Assembly (NCBI RefSeq): GCF_002355595.1
Contig: NZ_AP017422.1
Coordinates: 1,178,001-1,242,000, forward strand
Length of the DNA stretch: 64,000 bases
From: Filimonas lacunae
GTDB lineage: Bacteria; Bacteroidota; Bacteroidia; Chitinophagales; Chitinophagaceae
Reading direction: 5' to 3'
Of the stretch, positions 38,516 through 48,128 are shown in pieces. The notes under the pieces are model-generated. The model saw only the letters and a program-made list of their open reading frames with translations, was not told the origin of the DNA and did not search any database. Both the position numbers and the translations under genes were made by a program. How positions within the stretch are numbered: the stretch's first letter is position 1; the number at the start of each line of letters is the position of its first letter.

Positions 38516-39079
38516 ATGAAATACAAGGAATCGGAACTGGCAAAAGAAATTGCAGTAGGAAATCATGCTGCATTCGACCAGTTGTACAGACTGCTTTACC
38601 CGGCTTTATACCTGGTAGCTTTCCGGTTATCAAAATCGGAAACAGTTGCTGCAGACATCGTTTCCGATGTTTTTCTCCGCGTATGGGACGGGCGTGACCG
38701 TTTACCGGAAATTAAAGATCTCAATGCTTACTTATATATTAGTACAAAGAATACCACTTTCAATTATCTCAAGCGGCAAAATGGAATAGATGCTGTAACC
38801 AGCGGCATGTATACAGATAACAGAGAACTGTCAGATGACAGCTTTTTTGAGAATCTATTTTATGCCGAAACAATCAGGCAGTTAAAGGAAGCTGTTCAAG
38901 CCTTGCCTCCTGAATGTCGCAAAGTGACAGAACTGGTGCTGGAAGGCCAATCCACAAATGATATAGCAAAAAAGCTCAATATCTCGCCTTCAGCTGTCAG
39001 TCACCAGAAGGGGAGGGCTGCAAAGTTATTGAAAGGGAAAATCCTGCTGTTGCTGCTGATATTTTATGCTTCTCAATAG
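38516..39079 (+). CDS. ECF sigma factor, FecI-like, of locus B
   Basis: 187 residues from ATG 38516, preceded by a purine-rich AGGAAAGGAGCAGAG stretch; the open frame back to 38366 covers the promoter. Region 2: 'AFDQLYRLLYPALYLVAFRL' and 'AADIVSDVFLRVWDG'; region 4: 'STNDIAKKLNISPSAVSHQK'. It ends in a hydrophobic tail (KILLLLLIFYASQ). FecR follows 71 bp downstream. The expected role is to transcribe the SusC/SusD/thioredoxin genes of locus B on signal. Confidence 0.9.
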   Translation: MKYKESELAKEIAVGNHAAFDQLYRLLYPALYLVAFRLSKSETVAADIVSDVFLRVWDGRDRLPEIKDLNAYLYISTKNTTFNYLKRQNGIDAVTSGMYTDNRELSDDSFFENLFYAETIRQLKEAVQALPPECRKVTELVLEGQSTNDIAKKLNISPSAVSHQKGRAAKLLKGKILLLLLIFYASQ

Positions 39080-39150
39080 TAATCATAAAAATAAAGTGAT
39101 TTTTTTTAGTCCCGAGATCAAATTTACATCATCCTAATTGTCTTATTAAT

Positions 39151-40383
39151 ATGTTACAAATTTCCGATGACCAGAATCAGGAAGATCAGTTTGCTGCATT
39201 GGCACGTATTGCTGCGCTGGTGGCCAAAGAGAAGTTGGGTGCATTGGATGTGCAGGAGAGGCAAGAGCTGGAGAGCTGGTTGTTAGAAAGAAATGAACAT
39301 ACGGATTGGAAGGATAAAATAAATGATAAGGATTTTTACCAGGAAATAAGCAGGCTGTATGCTGTAGCGGAATCCGGAATGGAAGCAGCACGAAGCGCTT
39401 TTAATAAAAAATATTTTAATAAATTACCTGATATAAATGATGCAACGGCAGATATAGTGCCGCCAGGGAGGCGGATACCCTACCGATGGATAGCTGCAGC
39501 TACCATAATACCGCTGATGCTGGTGGCGCTCTGGCTTCTGAACCGGAAGGAAACAACAAAAGAAATTACAGGTCAGGCATTGATACTTCCCGCAGGCAAC
39601 AAGGCTATGCTTACGCTTGCAAATGGGCAACGTATTACGCTGGATAGTGGTACTTCGGGTAATGTGATACAGGGAGCAGATATTCAGGTGAATTATAAAG
39701 ATGGCCAGGTAGCCTATCAGGATGGAACGGGTACAGAGAAAGAGTTGAGTTGGAATACGCTTTCCACCGGCAAAGGCGGCATGTTTCACCTGTTGCTGCC
39801 CGATGGAACCAGTGTATGGCTTAATGCGGTATCATCAATACGTTATCCTGCAGCCTTTGTTGGAAAGGAGCGGCATGTGGAATTACAAGGACAGGCTTAC
39901 TTTGAAGTGGCAGCAGGTAAAGAGAAGCCTTTTACTGTAGCTGTGAATGGTATGACTGTAACAGCATTGGGGACTGCCTTTGATATTATGGCTTACAGTG
40001 ATGAAAGCAGCAGCAGGGCCACACTTGTAGAAGGTGCGGTGATGGTGGAAAAAGGGAAGGCTGTTGAGCAATTGCAGCCCGGAGAGCAGGCAGTTCTTAC
40101 GGCAGCCGGAGATCTTGCTGTTAACAGATTGGCAAATGTAGAAAGTGTGGTTGCCTGGAAGTTGGGTTTTTTTCAGTTCAGCCATACAGATATACAAACT
40201 CTCATGCGGGAGGTTGCCAGATGGTATGACGTGGATATAGTGTTTCAGCGCAAAGATATTTACAGTAAGTATGGTGGAAGGATAAGCCGCAAACTTGATC
40301 TTGCAGCATTGCTTAGTCTTCTGGAAGGCAATGGGGTTGGGCATTTTAAGATGGAAGGACGTCGTGTGATTGTGTTGCCATAA
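39151..40383 (+). CDS. FecR-family anti-sigma factor of locus B
   Basis: A 410-residue protein. Cytoplasmic N-terminal part (residues 1-105), one membrane helix near 110-128 ('WIAAATIIPLMLVALWLL'), periplasmic FecR domain ('LLPDGTSVWLNAVSSIRYPA', 'ELQGQAYFEVAAGKEKPF'), and a C-terminal DUF4974-type domain ('FSHTDIQTLMREVARWYDVD'). It should bind and restrain the upstream sigma factor and be signalled by the STN domain of the transporter 221 bp downstream. Confidence 0.93.
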   Translation: MLQISDDQNQEDQFAALARIAALVAKEKLGALDVQERQELESWLLERNEHTDWKDKINDKDFYQEISRLYAVAESGMEAARSAFNKKYFNKLPDINDATADIVPPGRRIPYRWIAAATIIPLMLVALWLLNRKETTKEITGQALILPAGNKAMLTLANGQRITLDSGTSGNVIQGADIQVNYKDGQVAYQDGTGTEKELSWNTLSTGKGGMFHLLLPDGTSVWLNAVSSIRYPAAFVGKERHVELQGQAYFEVAAGKEKPFTVAVNGMTVTALGTAFDIMAYSDESSSRATLVEGAVMVEKGKAVEQLQPGEQAVLTAAGDLAVNRLANVESVVAWKLGFFQFSHTDIQTLMREVARWYDVDIVFQRKDIYSKYGGRISRKLDLAALLSLLEGNGVGHFKMEGRRVIVLP

Positions 40384-40392
40384 TTCAGCTAT

Positions 40393-40415
40393 GGCCTGCT
40401 GAAAATAAACAGGCC
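40393..40415 (+). other. Hairpin at FecR-SusC junction, locus B
   Basis: GGCCTG (40393-40398) pairs with CAGGCC (40410-40415), 10 bp after the FecR stop. There is no T-tract, so it is not a strong terminator; it may be a processing or pausing element. Confidence 0.4.
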
Positions 40416-40468
40416 GTCAAAACTTCAACACCTGATACTCATAAAAGGTTTTAAAGACCAGGTAATCG

Positions 40469-40494
40469 CAATGGTGCCAATGGTATTACCATGG
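40469..40494. promoter_or_regulatory. Operator-like repeat cluster upstream of SusC, locus B
   Basis: Two direct CAATGGT copies, 9 bp apart (40469-40475 and 40478-40484), are followed by an inverted copy, giving the palindrome ATGGTATTACCAT at 40480-40492. It lies about 110 bp upstream of the susC start and could be the site of a regulator. Confidence 0.4.
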
Positions 40495-40604
40495 ATATAG
40501 GTGAGTGTGGGCTATGTATTGGAAGGATATATTAATGACTGACTGTTATACAATTTACCGGGTATTTTTAAAACATACCTCTTCAACCAAAATCGCTTTG
40601 TATT

Positions 40605-43600
40605 ATGAGAATTGCAAAATTTCTTTTATTGCTGTTGTTTTTACAACTGACAACAAAAGTTCATTCACAAAAGATCAGTCTTAATTTAAAGCAGGCTTCT
40701 TTATCCAGGGTGTTGGATGAGATATCCAAGCAGGCAGGCGTTTCTGTTATATACAACGAAAATCTGATTGTGGGCTTACCGGCGGTTACGATCAGTGTTA
40801 AAGATGCCTCTGTACAGGAAGTGTTGGATAAATGCTTAAAGGATTTACCTCTGGCTTATGACATCAATGGATTAGTGATCAGATTGAAATCCAAAAAGAG
40901 CAGTGCCGCCAAGGGGGAAGTGCCTGCCACAGGAAATCCAGATGGGCTGGCAGATATAAAAGGTAAAGTGATTTGTGGAGACAAGCCTTTGGCAGGCGCC
41001 TCCATTACACTGGCTCCTGGTGGACGTGGAGTATCTGCAGATGAGAACGGAAACTTTACGCTCCCTGAAGTTGCACCCGGCAATTACAAGCTATCCATAA
41101 GCAGCTTGGGCTGCCAGGGTACTTCCAGGGATTTACTCGTGTCTGGAAGCGATGTTTTTTTGAATATCAGTCTTAAACCGGCGGCAGAGGAAGTGGCAGA
41201 AGTGGTGGTGACTGTAGGGTATACCCAGAAGAAACCTGGTGAGATTACCGGTGCAATACAGACTATATCTGGTGAGCAGTTCAGGAAAGGCATTATGACA
41301 TCCGATCCGGTTTCTATGCTCAAGGGGCTGGCAACAGGATTATATATATCGGAGCAGAATGCGGGAGACCCTACCAGTAGCGGCGGACAGATTTTTGTAA
41401 GAGGTCAGAGTAGTATTGCAGGAGTGGGGGTTGACCAGGTGAATGAATATGTGATGCCCAAACTCAATTACGGGCCCCTGATTGTGCTTGATGGCGTAAT
41501 TCTTCCTAACCAGAACCTGAAAGATGTGGTGTCTCCACAGGAGATAGATAATATCAGCGTATTAAAGGATGCAGCGGCTACTGCTATTTATGGCTCACGC
41601 GCTGCAGCTGGCGTACTGGTGGTAACTACCAAAAAAGGGGCAGGCGTTAAATCACGGATAACAGCAGAAATTAAATATGGCCTGAACCATCCGAACCGTG
41701 GTCCTGTCAGGTACCTGAACGGCCGGGAATTATATAATCTTCAGAAAGAATATTATACACAGGATTATCAGATAAACGAAGCGGCATTATCAGCACAGTA
41801 TCCTACCGCAGAAGCTTACCTGAATTACCGGCTGCCTTCTCAGGCAGATTTGGCAAACGAATTCAACTGGCAGGATTATGCCTTTGTTAACAGCAGCAAC
41901 CGTCAGGTAGACCTGTCTGCCAGCGGTGGTAATGATCGCACAAAATATTACGTTGGCGGAACTTATTACGATGAGCAGTCCACAGGAGTAAACAACCGGC
42001 TGAAACGAGGTTCATTGCGCCTGAATCTGACCAGTAATGTTACCGACCGCCTACAGTTAAACGTATCTATTAATGGGATCATGAATGATGGTAACCGGGA
42101 TGTAGGATTGAACGCTGCCCCACTGCTTTATTTATTTCCCTGGGCCAATCCATATAATGCAGATGGATCTTTGAAACCTTATCTTTTATACAAGGTGAAT
42201 GGTGCCACACAACAGCGCGCAAACCCCTTGTTTGAAAATCAGTATAACTTCAACCGCCTGCGTTCGCAATTGTTATTCGGGAGTATCCGGTTACAATATA
42301 AGATCACAGATTGGCTCACCTTTTCCACCACCAATAGTGGTAACCTGAATTATTCTAAAAATGAAACTTACTACGATGTAAGATCGTTTACAGGATCGGG
42401 GCAATTTTGGTCATCACAGGGCTTCCTGGGTACCAATACCAGTTATCTGTATTCTTTTCTTACTTCCAATCAGCTGAACATGCGGAAGAGTTTCGGAGAA
42501 CATAGTATTACAGCCCTTGCGGCAATGGAATATGGCAAAACTACAGCAGAGGATATGCTGGTGAATGTAAATCATGTTCCTGCCGGTTATCCGGTAATTA
42601 CCCTTGCCGGACAGCTGGGTGGATCGTTTGATCTTTCTTCCTACGGTATTCCATCTACAAAAGCAGGAAATCTGGATGGTGGTAAGGAGCAGCAGGCGGT
42701 TTATTCAGTATTTGGTGAAGCAGCTTATACTTTTAAAAGAAGATATAGCGTTAGCGCATCTGTTCGTACGGATGCATCCAGCAACTTCGGAAGGGATCAG
42801 CGTTATGGCACTTTCTTTTCTACCGGAGGTGCCTGGGTTTTAAGTGAAGAGCAATTTCTGAAAAGTTGCAAAGCTATAAACAACCTGAAATTACGGGCTA
42901 ACTATGGCACCAGTGGCTCCCAGTTAGGGGATAACTTTCTTACACAAACCCTGTATCAGCCCGGAAGCATTTATGGCGGGCAGGCAGCCTCTACAATTGC
43001 GATTTTAGGCAACCCCAGCCTGCGTTGGGAGGTAACCCGCACAGTAAGTACGGGATTAGATGTAGGATTGTGGAATCGTTTCAATGCATCAGTTGATTTT
43101 TATAACCGCGATTCCAGAGATCTTTTGCAAAAGGTAACACTGCCGGCAGTAGCAGGTTTCCGAACCCAATGGCGTAATGTAGCTGCCGTACGTAATCGCG
43201 GTATAGAACTGCTTATCAATTCAACCAATGTGCGCAATAAAAATTTTCAATGGACATCGTCTTTCAATATCAGTTATAATACTAATAGTATTATAAAAGT
43301 AGCAGATGATTCTCTTAAGCAGGGGTATTCTACAGGTACCTATTATTTGTACAAAGGAGAAGATATTAATGCGATGAAAGCCATCAGATATTCGGGGGTT
43401 GATGCGCAGACTGGCAAGCCATTGTTTGAAAAACTGCTATTTGATGAAAAAGGTAATATAGCCGGAAAGCAATATGTGAACACAGTAGCAGAAGTGGGTG
43501 GCCAAAGTGATCCAAGACAATTTCAGACACTGGGTAGTTTTCGTCCGCGCTATTTTGGAGGATTGACCAATACTTTTACCTATAAGCAGTTTTCTCTGAA

Positions 43601-44060
43601 TGTACTGATAACGTATGCATTCAAATATATTGTGAATGATTACAATTCTAGTTTTCAGCAAGGTAGCTATATTCCCTCAGTGACTCAGCTGGCTTTCAGA
43701 AGCAATCAGAAAGTATGGACACAACCTGGGCAGGCAGATGCCACCGAACCTATGTTGTATTACCATTCCAACACTTCTTATTATGCTTCGTCCAAATCCA
43801 TGCACGATGGAAGTCACGCACGTCTTAGGAGTATACGTCTGGGATATGAGCTGTCTTCTTTCATGACAAATAAATTAAGGATTAGCGGAATGACGCTGTA
43901 TGTAAGTGCGGATAATCTCTGGACAGTGTATTCGAAAAATTTGCTGGCTGCTGACCCTGAAGGCCCTTCTGTAGGAGAAGCCCAAAGTTTCGGCAATTCT
44001 GTTGGCGCTGGCCTTGGCGCTCCACGCCGATATGTATTCGGAGTTCAGGTTATTTTTTAG
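40605..44060 (+). CDS. SusC/RagA-family TonB-dependent transporter with STN domain, locus B
   Basis: An 1151-residue outer-membrane transporter. Signal peptide ('FLLLLLFLQLTTKVHSQ'), STN domain (residues 22-90, 'QASLSRVLDEISKQAGVSVI'), CarboxypepD-like beta domain ('IKGKVICGDKPLAGASITL'), plug with 'VLKDAAATAIYGSRAAAGVL', and a large barrel ending 'APRRYVFGVQVIF'. The TonB-driven cargo is unknown. Expression should depend on the sigma/FecR pair just upstream. Shares the family plan with the locus A protein but the two are clearly diverged. Confidence 0.95.
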   Translation: MRIAKFLLLLLFLQLTTKVHSQKISLNLKQASLSRVLDEISKQAGVSVIYNENLIVGLPAVTISVKDASVQEVLDKCLKDLPLAYDINGLVIRLKSKKSSAAKGEVPATGNPDGLADIKGKVICGDKPLAGASITLAPGGRGVSADENGNFTLPEVAPGNYKLSISSLGCQGTSRDLLVSGSDVFLNISLKPAAEEVAEVVVTVGYTQKKPGEITGAIQTISGEQFRKGIMTSDPVSMLKGLATGLYISEQNAGDPTSSGGQIFVRGQSSIAGVGVDQVNEYVMPKLNYGPLIVLDGVILPNQNLKDVVSPQEIDNISVLKDAAATAIYGSRAAAGVLVVTTKKGAGVKSRITAEIKYGLNHPNRGPVRYLNGRELYNLQKEYYTQDYQINEAALSAQYPTAEAYLNYRLPSQADLANEFNWQDYAFVNSSNRQVDLSASGGNDRTKYYVGGTYYDEQSTGVNNRLKRGSLRLNLTSNVTDRLQLNVSINGIMNDGNRDVGLNAAPLLYLFPWANPYNADGSLKPYLLYKVNGATQQRANPLFENQYNFNRLRSQLLFGSIRLQYKITDWLTFSTTNSGNLNYSKNETYYDVRSFTGSGQFWSSQGFLGTNTSYLYSFLTSNQLNMRKSFGEHSITALAAMEYGKTTAEDMLVNVNHVPAGYPVITLAGQLGGSFDLSSYGIPSTKAGNLDGGKEQQAVYSVFGEAAYTFKRRYSVSASVRTDASSNFGRDQRYGTFFSTGGAWVLSEEQFLKSCKAINNLKLRANYGTSGSQLGDNFLTQTLYQPGSIYGGQAASTIAILGNPSLRWEVTRTVSTGLDVGLWNRFNASVDFYNRDSRDLLQKVTLPAVAGFRTQWRNVAAVRNRGIELLINSTNVRNKNFQWTSSFNISYNTNSIIKVADDSLKQGYSTGTYYLYKGEDINAMKAIRYSGVDAQTGKPLFEKLLFDEKGNIAGKQYVNTVAEVGGQSDPRQFQTLGSFRPRYFGGLTNTFTYKQFSLNVLITYAFKYIVNDYNSSFQQGSYIPSVTQLAFRSNQKVWTQPGQADATEPMLYYHSNTSYYASSKSMHDGSHARLRSIRLGYELSSFMTNKLRISGMTLYVSADNLWTVYSKNLLAADPEGPSVGEAQSFGNSVGAGLGAPRRYVFGVQVIF

Positions 44061-44082
44061 CATTCAAGCAAAAGCTTATAAA

Positions 44083-45549
44083 ATGAAACATTGCATAATA
44101 CTTATACTGATTATATTTCTTTTAACCGGATGCAACAAGCAAATCGATGAAATACGTCCGCTGACTAAAATTGATCAGAAGGGAGAACTTTCGTCTGTGG
44201 CGGGCATTGTAGAAACAACCGTTGGTAACTATACTTACCTCAATGGCAGTGATAGAATCTATTACAGCATGGTTTTACAGGATCTTTGCGAAAACAGGGG
44301 AGATAATGTAACACTGCAGGATTGGGCGCCGGTAGGTCAGTATACAGACGCTTTCTACTTCAGAAATAGTACAGGGCTTGCAGCTGGTTCCAGCGCTGAT
44401 TTTTACCGTGGATCGTACCAGTTGATTATAAGTGCTAATTTAACCCTGGAAGGTATTCAGGAATTTAAGACATCCACATTTGCTTCACTGACAGAAGCGG
44501 ACAGGAATAAGGTGACTTATGCGGAAGGGGAGAACAGATTTCTGCGTGCCTTTACATATTTCAATCTGGTTCGTATTTACGGAAAGCCCTACTACCAGGC
44601 CAACGCACAGGATCTGGCTGTTCCGCTGAAAACAAGTACGGACATAACTGATATACCTGCCCGTTCTTCTGTAAAGAATTTGTATGCATTTATTGTCAGT
44701 GAACTCAAATCAGCAGCAGAGCTTATGAAAGCCCCTGTAACTAAAACCAATTCGTTTGCAAGCACCGCGTCAGCCTGGGCGTTGTTGTCAAGGGTATACC
44801 TGTATATGGGAGGTTCAATAGACAGTCCTGACGCCGCTTCCAATCAACTGGCGATTACCTATGCAGATAGTGTTATAGCGCAAACCAGTGGCAAATATGA
44901 CCTTTTACAGGGAACAGATTATATCAATATGTTGGGGGATGATGAAACGGGAGCACTTGGCCGTTCTGTATTCGCTTCCAATAAGGAGATCATCTTTGCT
45001 TATGATAATACAACTACCGGTGGTAGTCCAATCGGTTTATTATATCATTATTACCCTTCAGATGGGTTGGGAGCAATATTTGTTCCATCGGCAGAGTTGA
45101 AATCTTTATATACATCCATTGACCTCCGCAGCACGTTTTTTAAAGTTAATACAGCTTCCGGAAAAGTGGAAACTACCAAATGGCTTTGCCTGAATCAGGG
45201 CGGTACTACGCTGGCGCCTTGTATTTACTTTCGGCTGGCGGAAGTGTATCTGAACCGATCAGAGGCTTATGCCAAACTGAATAACGTAAGTAATGCAAAG
45301 GCTGATTTGAAACTGATTCATCAGCGTGCCGGTCTTTCTGGAACAGAAGTGGATAATCTGGCAGATGCGGCTGTGCTGGATGCTATCCTGAAAGAGAGAC
45401 GCATGGAACTTGCATTTGAGGGACATTGCAGCTTTGATTATTTCCGTAACGGACTTCCTATGACCAGAGATGCAGCAGATTACAACGGTGTTGCTCTTAC
45501 TATTCAGCCTACAGATAATAATGTTGTATTTGCAATACCTAATCAGTAA
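44083..45549 (+). CDS. SusD/RagB-family surface lipoprotein, locus B
   Basis: 488 residues from ATG 44083; the open frame back to 44002 overlaps susC and lacks a signal peptide. The lipobox is LTGC ('IILILIIFLLTGCNKQ'). SusD features: 'NRFLRAFTYFNLVRIYGKPY' in the TPR core and C-terminal 'IYFRLAEVYLNRSEAYAKLN', then 'KERRMELAFEGHCSFDYFRN'. It pairs with the SusC encoded 22 bp upstream to capture ligand at the cell surface. Confidence 0.94.
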   Translation: MKHCIILILIIFLLTGCNKQIDEIRPLTKIDQKGELSSVAGIVETTVGNYTYLNGSDRIYYSMVLQDLCENRGDNVTLQDWAPVGQYTDAFYFRNSTGLAAGSSADFYRGSYQLIISANLTLEGIQEFKTSTFASLTEADRNKVTYAEGENRFLRAFTYFNLVRIYGKPYYQANAQDLAVPLKTSTDITDIPARSSVKNLYAFIVSELKSAAELMKAPVTKTNSFASTASAWALLSRVYLYMGGSIDSPDAASNQLAITYADSVIAQTSGKYDLLQGTDYINMLGDDETGALGRSVFASNKEIIFAYDNTTTGGSPIGLLYHYYPSDGLGAIFVPSAELKSLYTSIDLRSTFFKVNTASGKVETTKWLCLNQGGTTLAPCIYFRLAEVYLNRSEAYAKLNNVSNAKADLKLIHQRAGLSGTEVDNLADAAVLDAILKERRMELAFEGHCSFDYFRNGLPMTRDAADYNGVALTIQPTDNNVVFAIPNQ

Positions 45550-45675
45550 GTATTTAGTCAACAGAACCATATCGTAACAAGGTAAGTGTAATTCAACACA
45601 TGAATGTATGACAGATTCATGTGGGTATATCCTATTGCCTTTTAACTCTATTCAGGAATTTTAAAAAATATAAGA

Positions 45676-46809
45676 ATGTCTCAAAATTTAATGAAGCCAG
45701 GGAAGTGTATACTGGCATGTGTAATGTTGCTTGTGTTGAACGCAAAATTGTCTGCACAGGAAAATAAAGCCAATTTAGGTATAGGTGATAGAGTGCCTGC
45801 ATTTAAATACGGGTTGTGTTTAAAAGGGGCGCCAGTTAAAAAATTTGAAAAAGGCCATCTGTACTTGTTTGAATTTTGGGCTACCTGGTGTGGGCCATGT
45901 ATCGCATCCATGCCGCACCTGTCGGAGTTTGCAAAAAAACATAAGCAGGATGCAACTGTTATTGCGGTTAATATCTGGGAAAGTAGCCATGGAAAAAATT
46001 CCTACGAATCTACCTGGCCTAAGATTACAAAGTTTGTAAAAGGAATGGGAGAAAATATGGGATTCAATGTGGTTACGGATAGTAAAGATCAGTTCATGGG
46101 TAATAAATGGATGAAGGCGGCAGGTCAGGATGGAATACCTTGTACTTTCATTGTGAAAGACAGTGTAATTCTTTGGATAGGGCACCCCATTGAACTAGAC
46201 TCTATAGTAGAGCTGGTAAACAGCGGTCACTATGATCCGGTGGCTACTAAAAAGGAAACTGAAGCAAGGCAGGCTAAGTCTGATTCTATTGCTGGTATTT
46301 ATAAGAAATATTACGATTCTTATGAAAAGGCGATAGCAGATAAAAAGTATGATCTGGCCATGCAAATATTAGATTCCGGAAGTATTGCGGCTCCTGACTT
46401 TAAGGGAACTTTTGGCTTTTTCAAATTTATGGCCCTGCTCGAAGTTCGTCCGGATACTGCCTTGGCCTTTGTGAAAGAATGGCAAAAATCCGGCCCGGGG
46501 TATGTGGGTTCTGTTGCAGCAGTTATTGCTAAGAAAAAGGGGCTGCCATACGATTTATATGAGTATGCCCTGGAGTCGTGGGAATCACTGCTGAGCAACC
46601 CACAGATGCCGACGTCGATGGTATATGAGAACAAGGCCATGTTGTATGCGAATATGGAGGATTACAAAAAAGCAGTTGAAAACCAGGAGAAGGCCATTGC
46701 CGAAGGTAAACAGGCTATAAAGGATAAAAAGTTTATTGGGTTCATCATGGATGATACTATCAAAGGATATGAAAAGGTTTTAAGTGAGTATAAGTCTAAA
46801 TTGAAATAG
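45676..46809 (+). CDS. Secreted TlpA-type thioredoxin-fold protein with C-terminal helical domain, locus B
   Basis: A 377-residue periplasmic protein: signal peptide ('ILACVMLLVLNAKLSAQ'), a thioredoxin domain directly after it with WCGPC (Cys72, Cys75), then a helical, TPR-like C-terminal half (residues 200-377) with 'AIADKKYDLAMQILDSG' and 'NMEDYKKAVENQEKAIAEGK'. The domain order is the reverse of the locus A protein, where the thioredoxin fold is C-terminal. It lies 126 bp after susD. A redox role tied to the transported cargo or to the lipoproteins is inferred. Confidence 0.85.
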   Translation: MSQNLMKPGKCILACVMLLVLNAKLSAQENKANLGIGDRVPAFKYGLCLKGAPVKKFEKGHLYLFEFWATWCGPCIASMPHLSEFAKKHKQDATVIAVNIWESSHGKNSYESTWPKITKFVKGMGENMGFNVVTDSKDQFMGNKWMKAAGQDGIPCTFIVKDSVILWIGHPIELDSIVELVNSGHYDPVATKKETEARQAKSDSIAGIYKKYYDSYEKAIADKKYDLAMQILDSGSIAAPDFKGTFGFFKFMALLEVRPDTALAFVKEWQKSGPGYVGSVAAVIAKKKGLPYDLYEYALESWESLLSNPQMPTSMVYENKAMLYANMEDYKKAVENQEKAIAEGKQAIKDKKFIGFIMDDTIKGYEKVLSEYKSKLK

Positions 46810-46859
46810 TATTTTTTAATTAGGGGGTGAGATATTCTTCTCCAACATGGAACAGGAAT

Positions 46860-46886
46860 AGCCGGGCAAACACAATTTGCCTGGCT
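46860..46886 (+). terminator. Terminator of locus B
   Basis: An 11-bp stem (46860-46870 with 46876-46886, one G-T pair) is followed by TTCTTT. The remaining bases to 47103 hold nothing that I can assign. Confidence 0.75.
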
Positions 46887-47103
46887 TTCTTTATCCTCCG
46901 AACGAAGTGTGTTCACATAGGATTCGGGAAAATTTAAATATTTAGTCGAGCTTTTTGGAGGGTGCACCTAGGTTTTGGTGCAACCGATAACGTACCAGAT
47001 TTACCGGCATACCTTTAATTATAAAAAGCAACAGATCAGCAGGGGAAATGAGGTTTTTGAATTGTAGCGACCTGTTGCAGTTGTCAGCTCCTGCCATTTT
47101 CTA

Positions 47104-47958
47104 TCAGGAAATAAAGCGGTTTATCAATCCGGCAACATAAGCGTGATGCTCTTCCAGTAAAAAGTGGCCCCCATCAATTTGAATGATCTCTGCATTGGGC
47201 AGGTCTTTTCTATAAGCTTCTCCGCCTGGAGCTATAAACAGCGCATCGTTTTTCCCCCATACTACCATTGTTTTAGGCTGGTGCTTTTTGAAATACGCAT
47301 GCCATTCATCGTACAGCGCCAGGTTGTTGCCATAATCGAGGAAAAGCGCCAGTTGTATTTCATCGTTGCCTGCGCGGTCGAGATAGTATTGATCGGTTAT
47401 ATAACTATCCGGGCTTATCCGGGCCTGATCATGAGCGCCATTCAGGTATAACCATCGGGTAGCTTCCAACGTGAGAAAAAAGCGGGCTGCTTGCTCATGC
47501 GCTGCATCAGGTTGTTGAATGTAGGTAATCAATGGCTCCAGTGCGTCTCCTAGCCCTTCATTATAGGCATTGGCATTTTGTATGATCAATGACTGAATCA
47601 GTTGCGGACGGCGGGTGGCAATCCGTAACCCTATAGGACCACCGTAATCCTGGATATATAGGTTGATATCCCTGAGTTGCAGGTGATCAATAAAGCGTTC
47701 CATGATAACTGATAAATTGTCGAATGTATACGAGAACTGCTTTATGCCAGGCATGCTGCTTTGACCAAACCCCGGGTAGTCAGGAGCTATAATATGGTAT
47801 GCTTCGGATAGATCAGCAATAAGATCTCTGTACATATGCGACGAAGAAGGGAAGCCATGTAGTAACAATAATAGCGGGCGTTCTGCAGTTCCGGCTTCAC
47901 GATAAAAAATTTCTAGCCCATCTATTGCTGCTGTTTTGTAAAGTATTTGCTCTTTCAT
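47104..47958 (-). CDS. Alpha/beta hydrolase with Asp nucleophile (epoxide hydrolase / haloalkane dehalogenase-like)
   Basis: A 284-residue cytoplasmic enzyme. Oxyanion motif 'LLHGFPSSSHMYRDL', nucleophile elbow 'YIQDYGGPIG' with Asp104 where esterases have Ser, and C-terminal His in 'IDGGHFLLEEHH'. An Asp nucleophile is the hallmark of epoxide hydrolases and haloalkane or fluoroacetate dehalogenases. It is a clear paralogue of the protein at 51081-52037, with Asp at the same residue number. Monocistronic, convergent with locus B. Substrate unknown. Confidence 0.85.
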   Translation of the reverse strand: MKEQILYKTAAIDGLEIFYREAGTAERPLLLLLHGFPSSSHMYRDLIADLSEAYHIIAPDYPGFGQSSMPGIKQFSYTFDNLSVIMERFIDHLQLRDINLYIQDYGGPIGLRIATRRPQLIQSLIIQNANAYNEGLGDALEPLITYIQQPDAAHEQAARFFLTLEATRWLYLNGAHDQARISPDSYITDQYYLDRAGNDEIQLALFLDYGNNLALYDEWHAYFKKHQPKTMVVWGKNDALFIAPGGEAYRKDLPNAEIIQIDGGHFLLEEHHAYVAGLINRFIS

Positions 47959-48128
47959 AATAATAATTGTTATGACCTGATTGATCCATCAAAAGTGAGC
48001 AAAAGGGTGTGATCAGGTAAATAACTTATGTTATAGAACCTATCAGTTTTTTAATTGATCCTGCCCTTTCCATCATCGTCATTGTGTTAAAAGATTGCAG
48101 AGTTTTGTTGTGAAATAAAACACACAAC

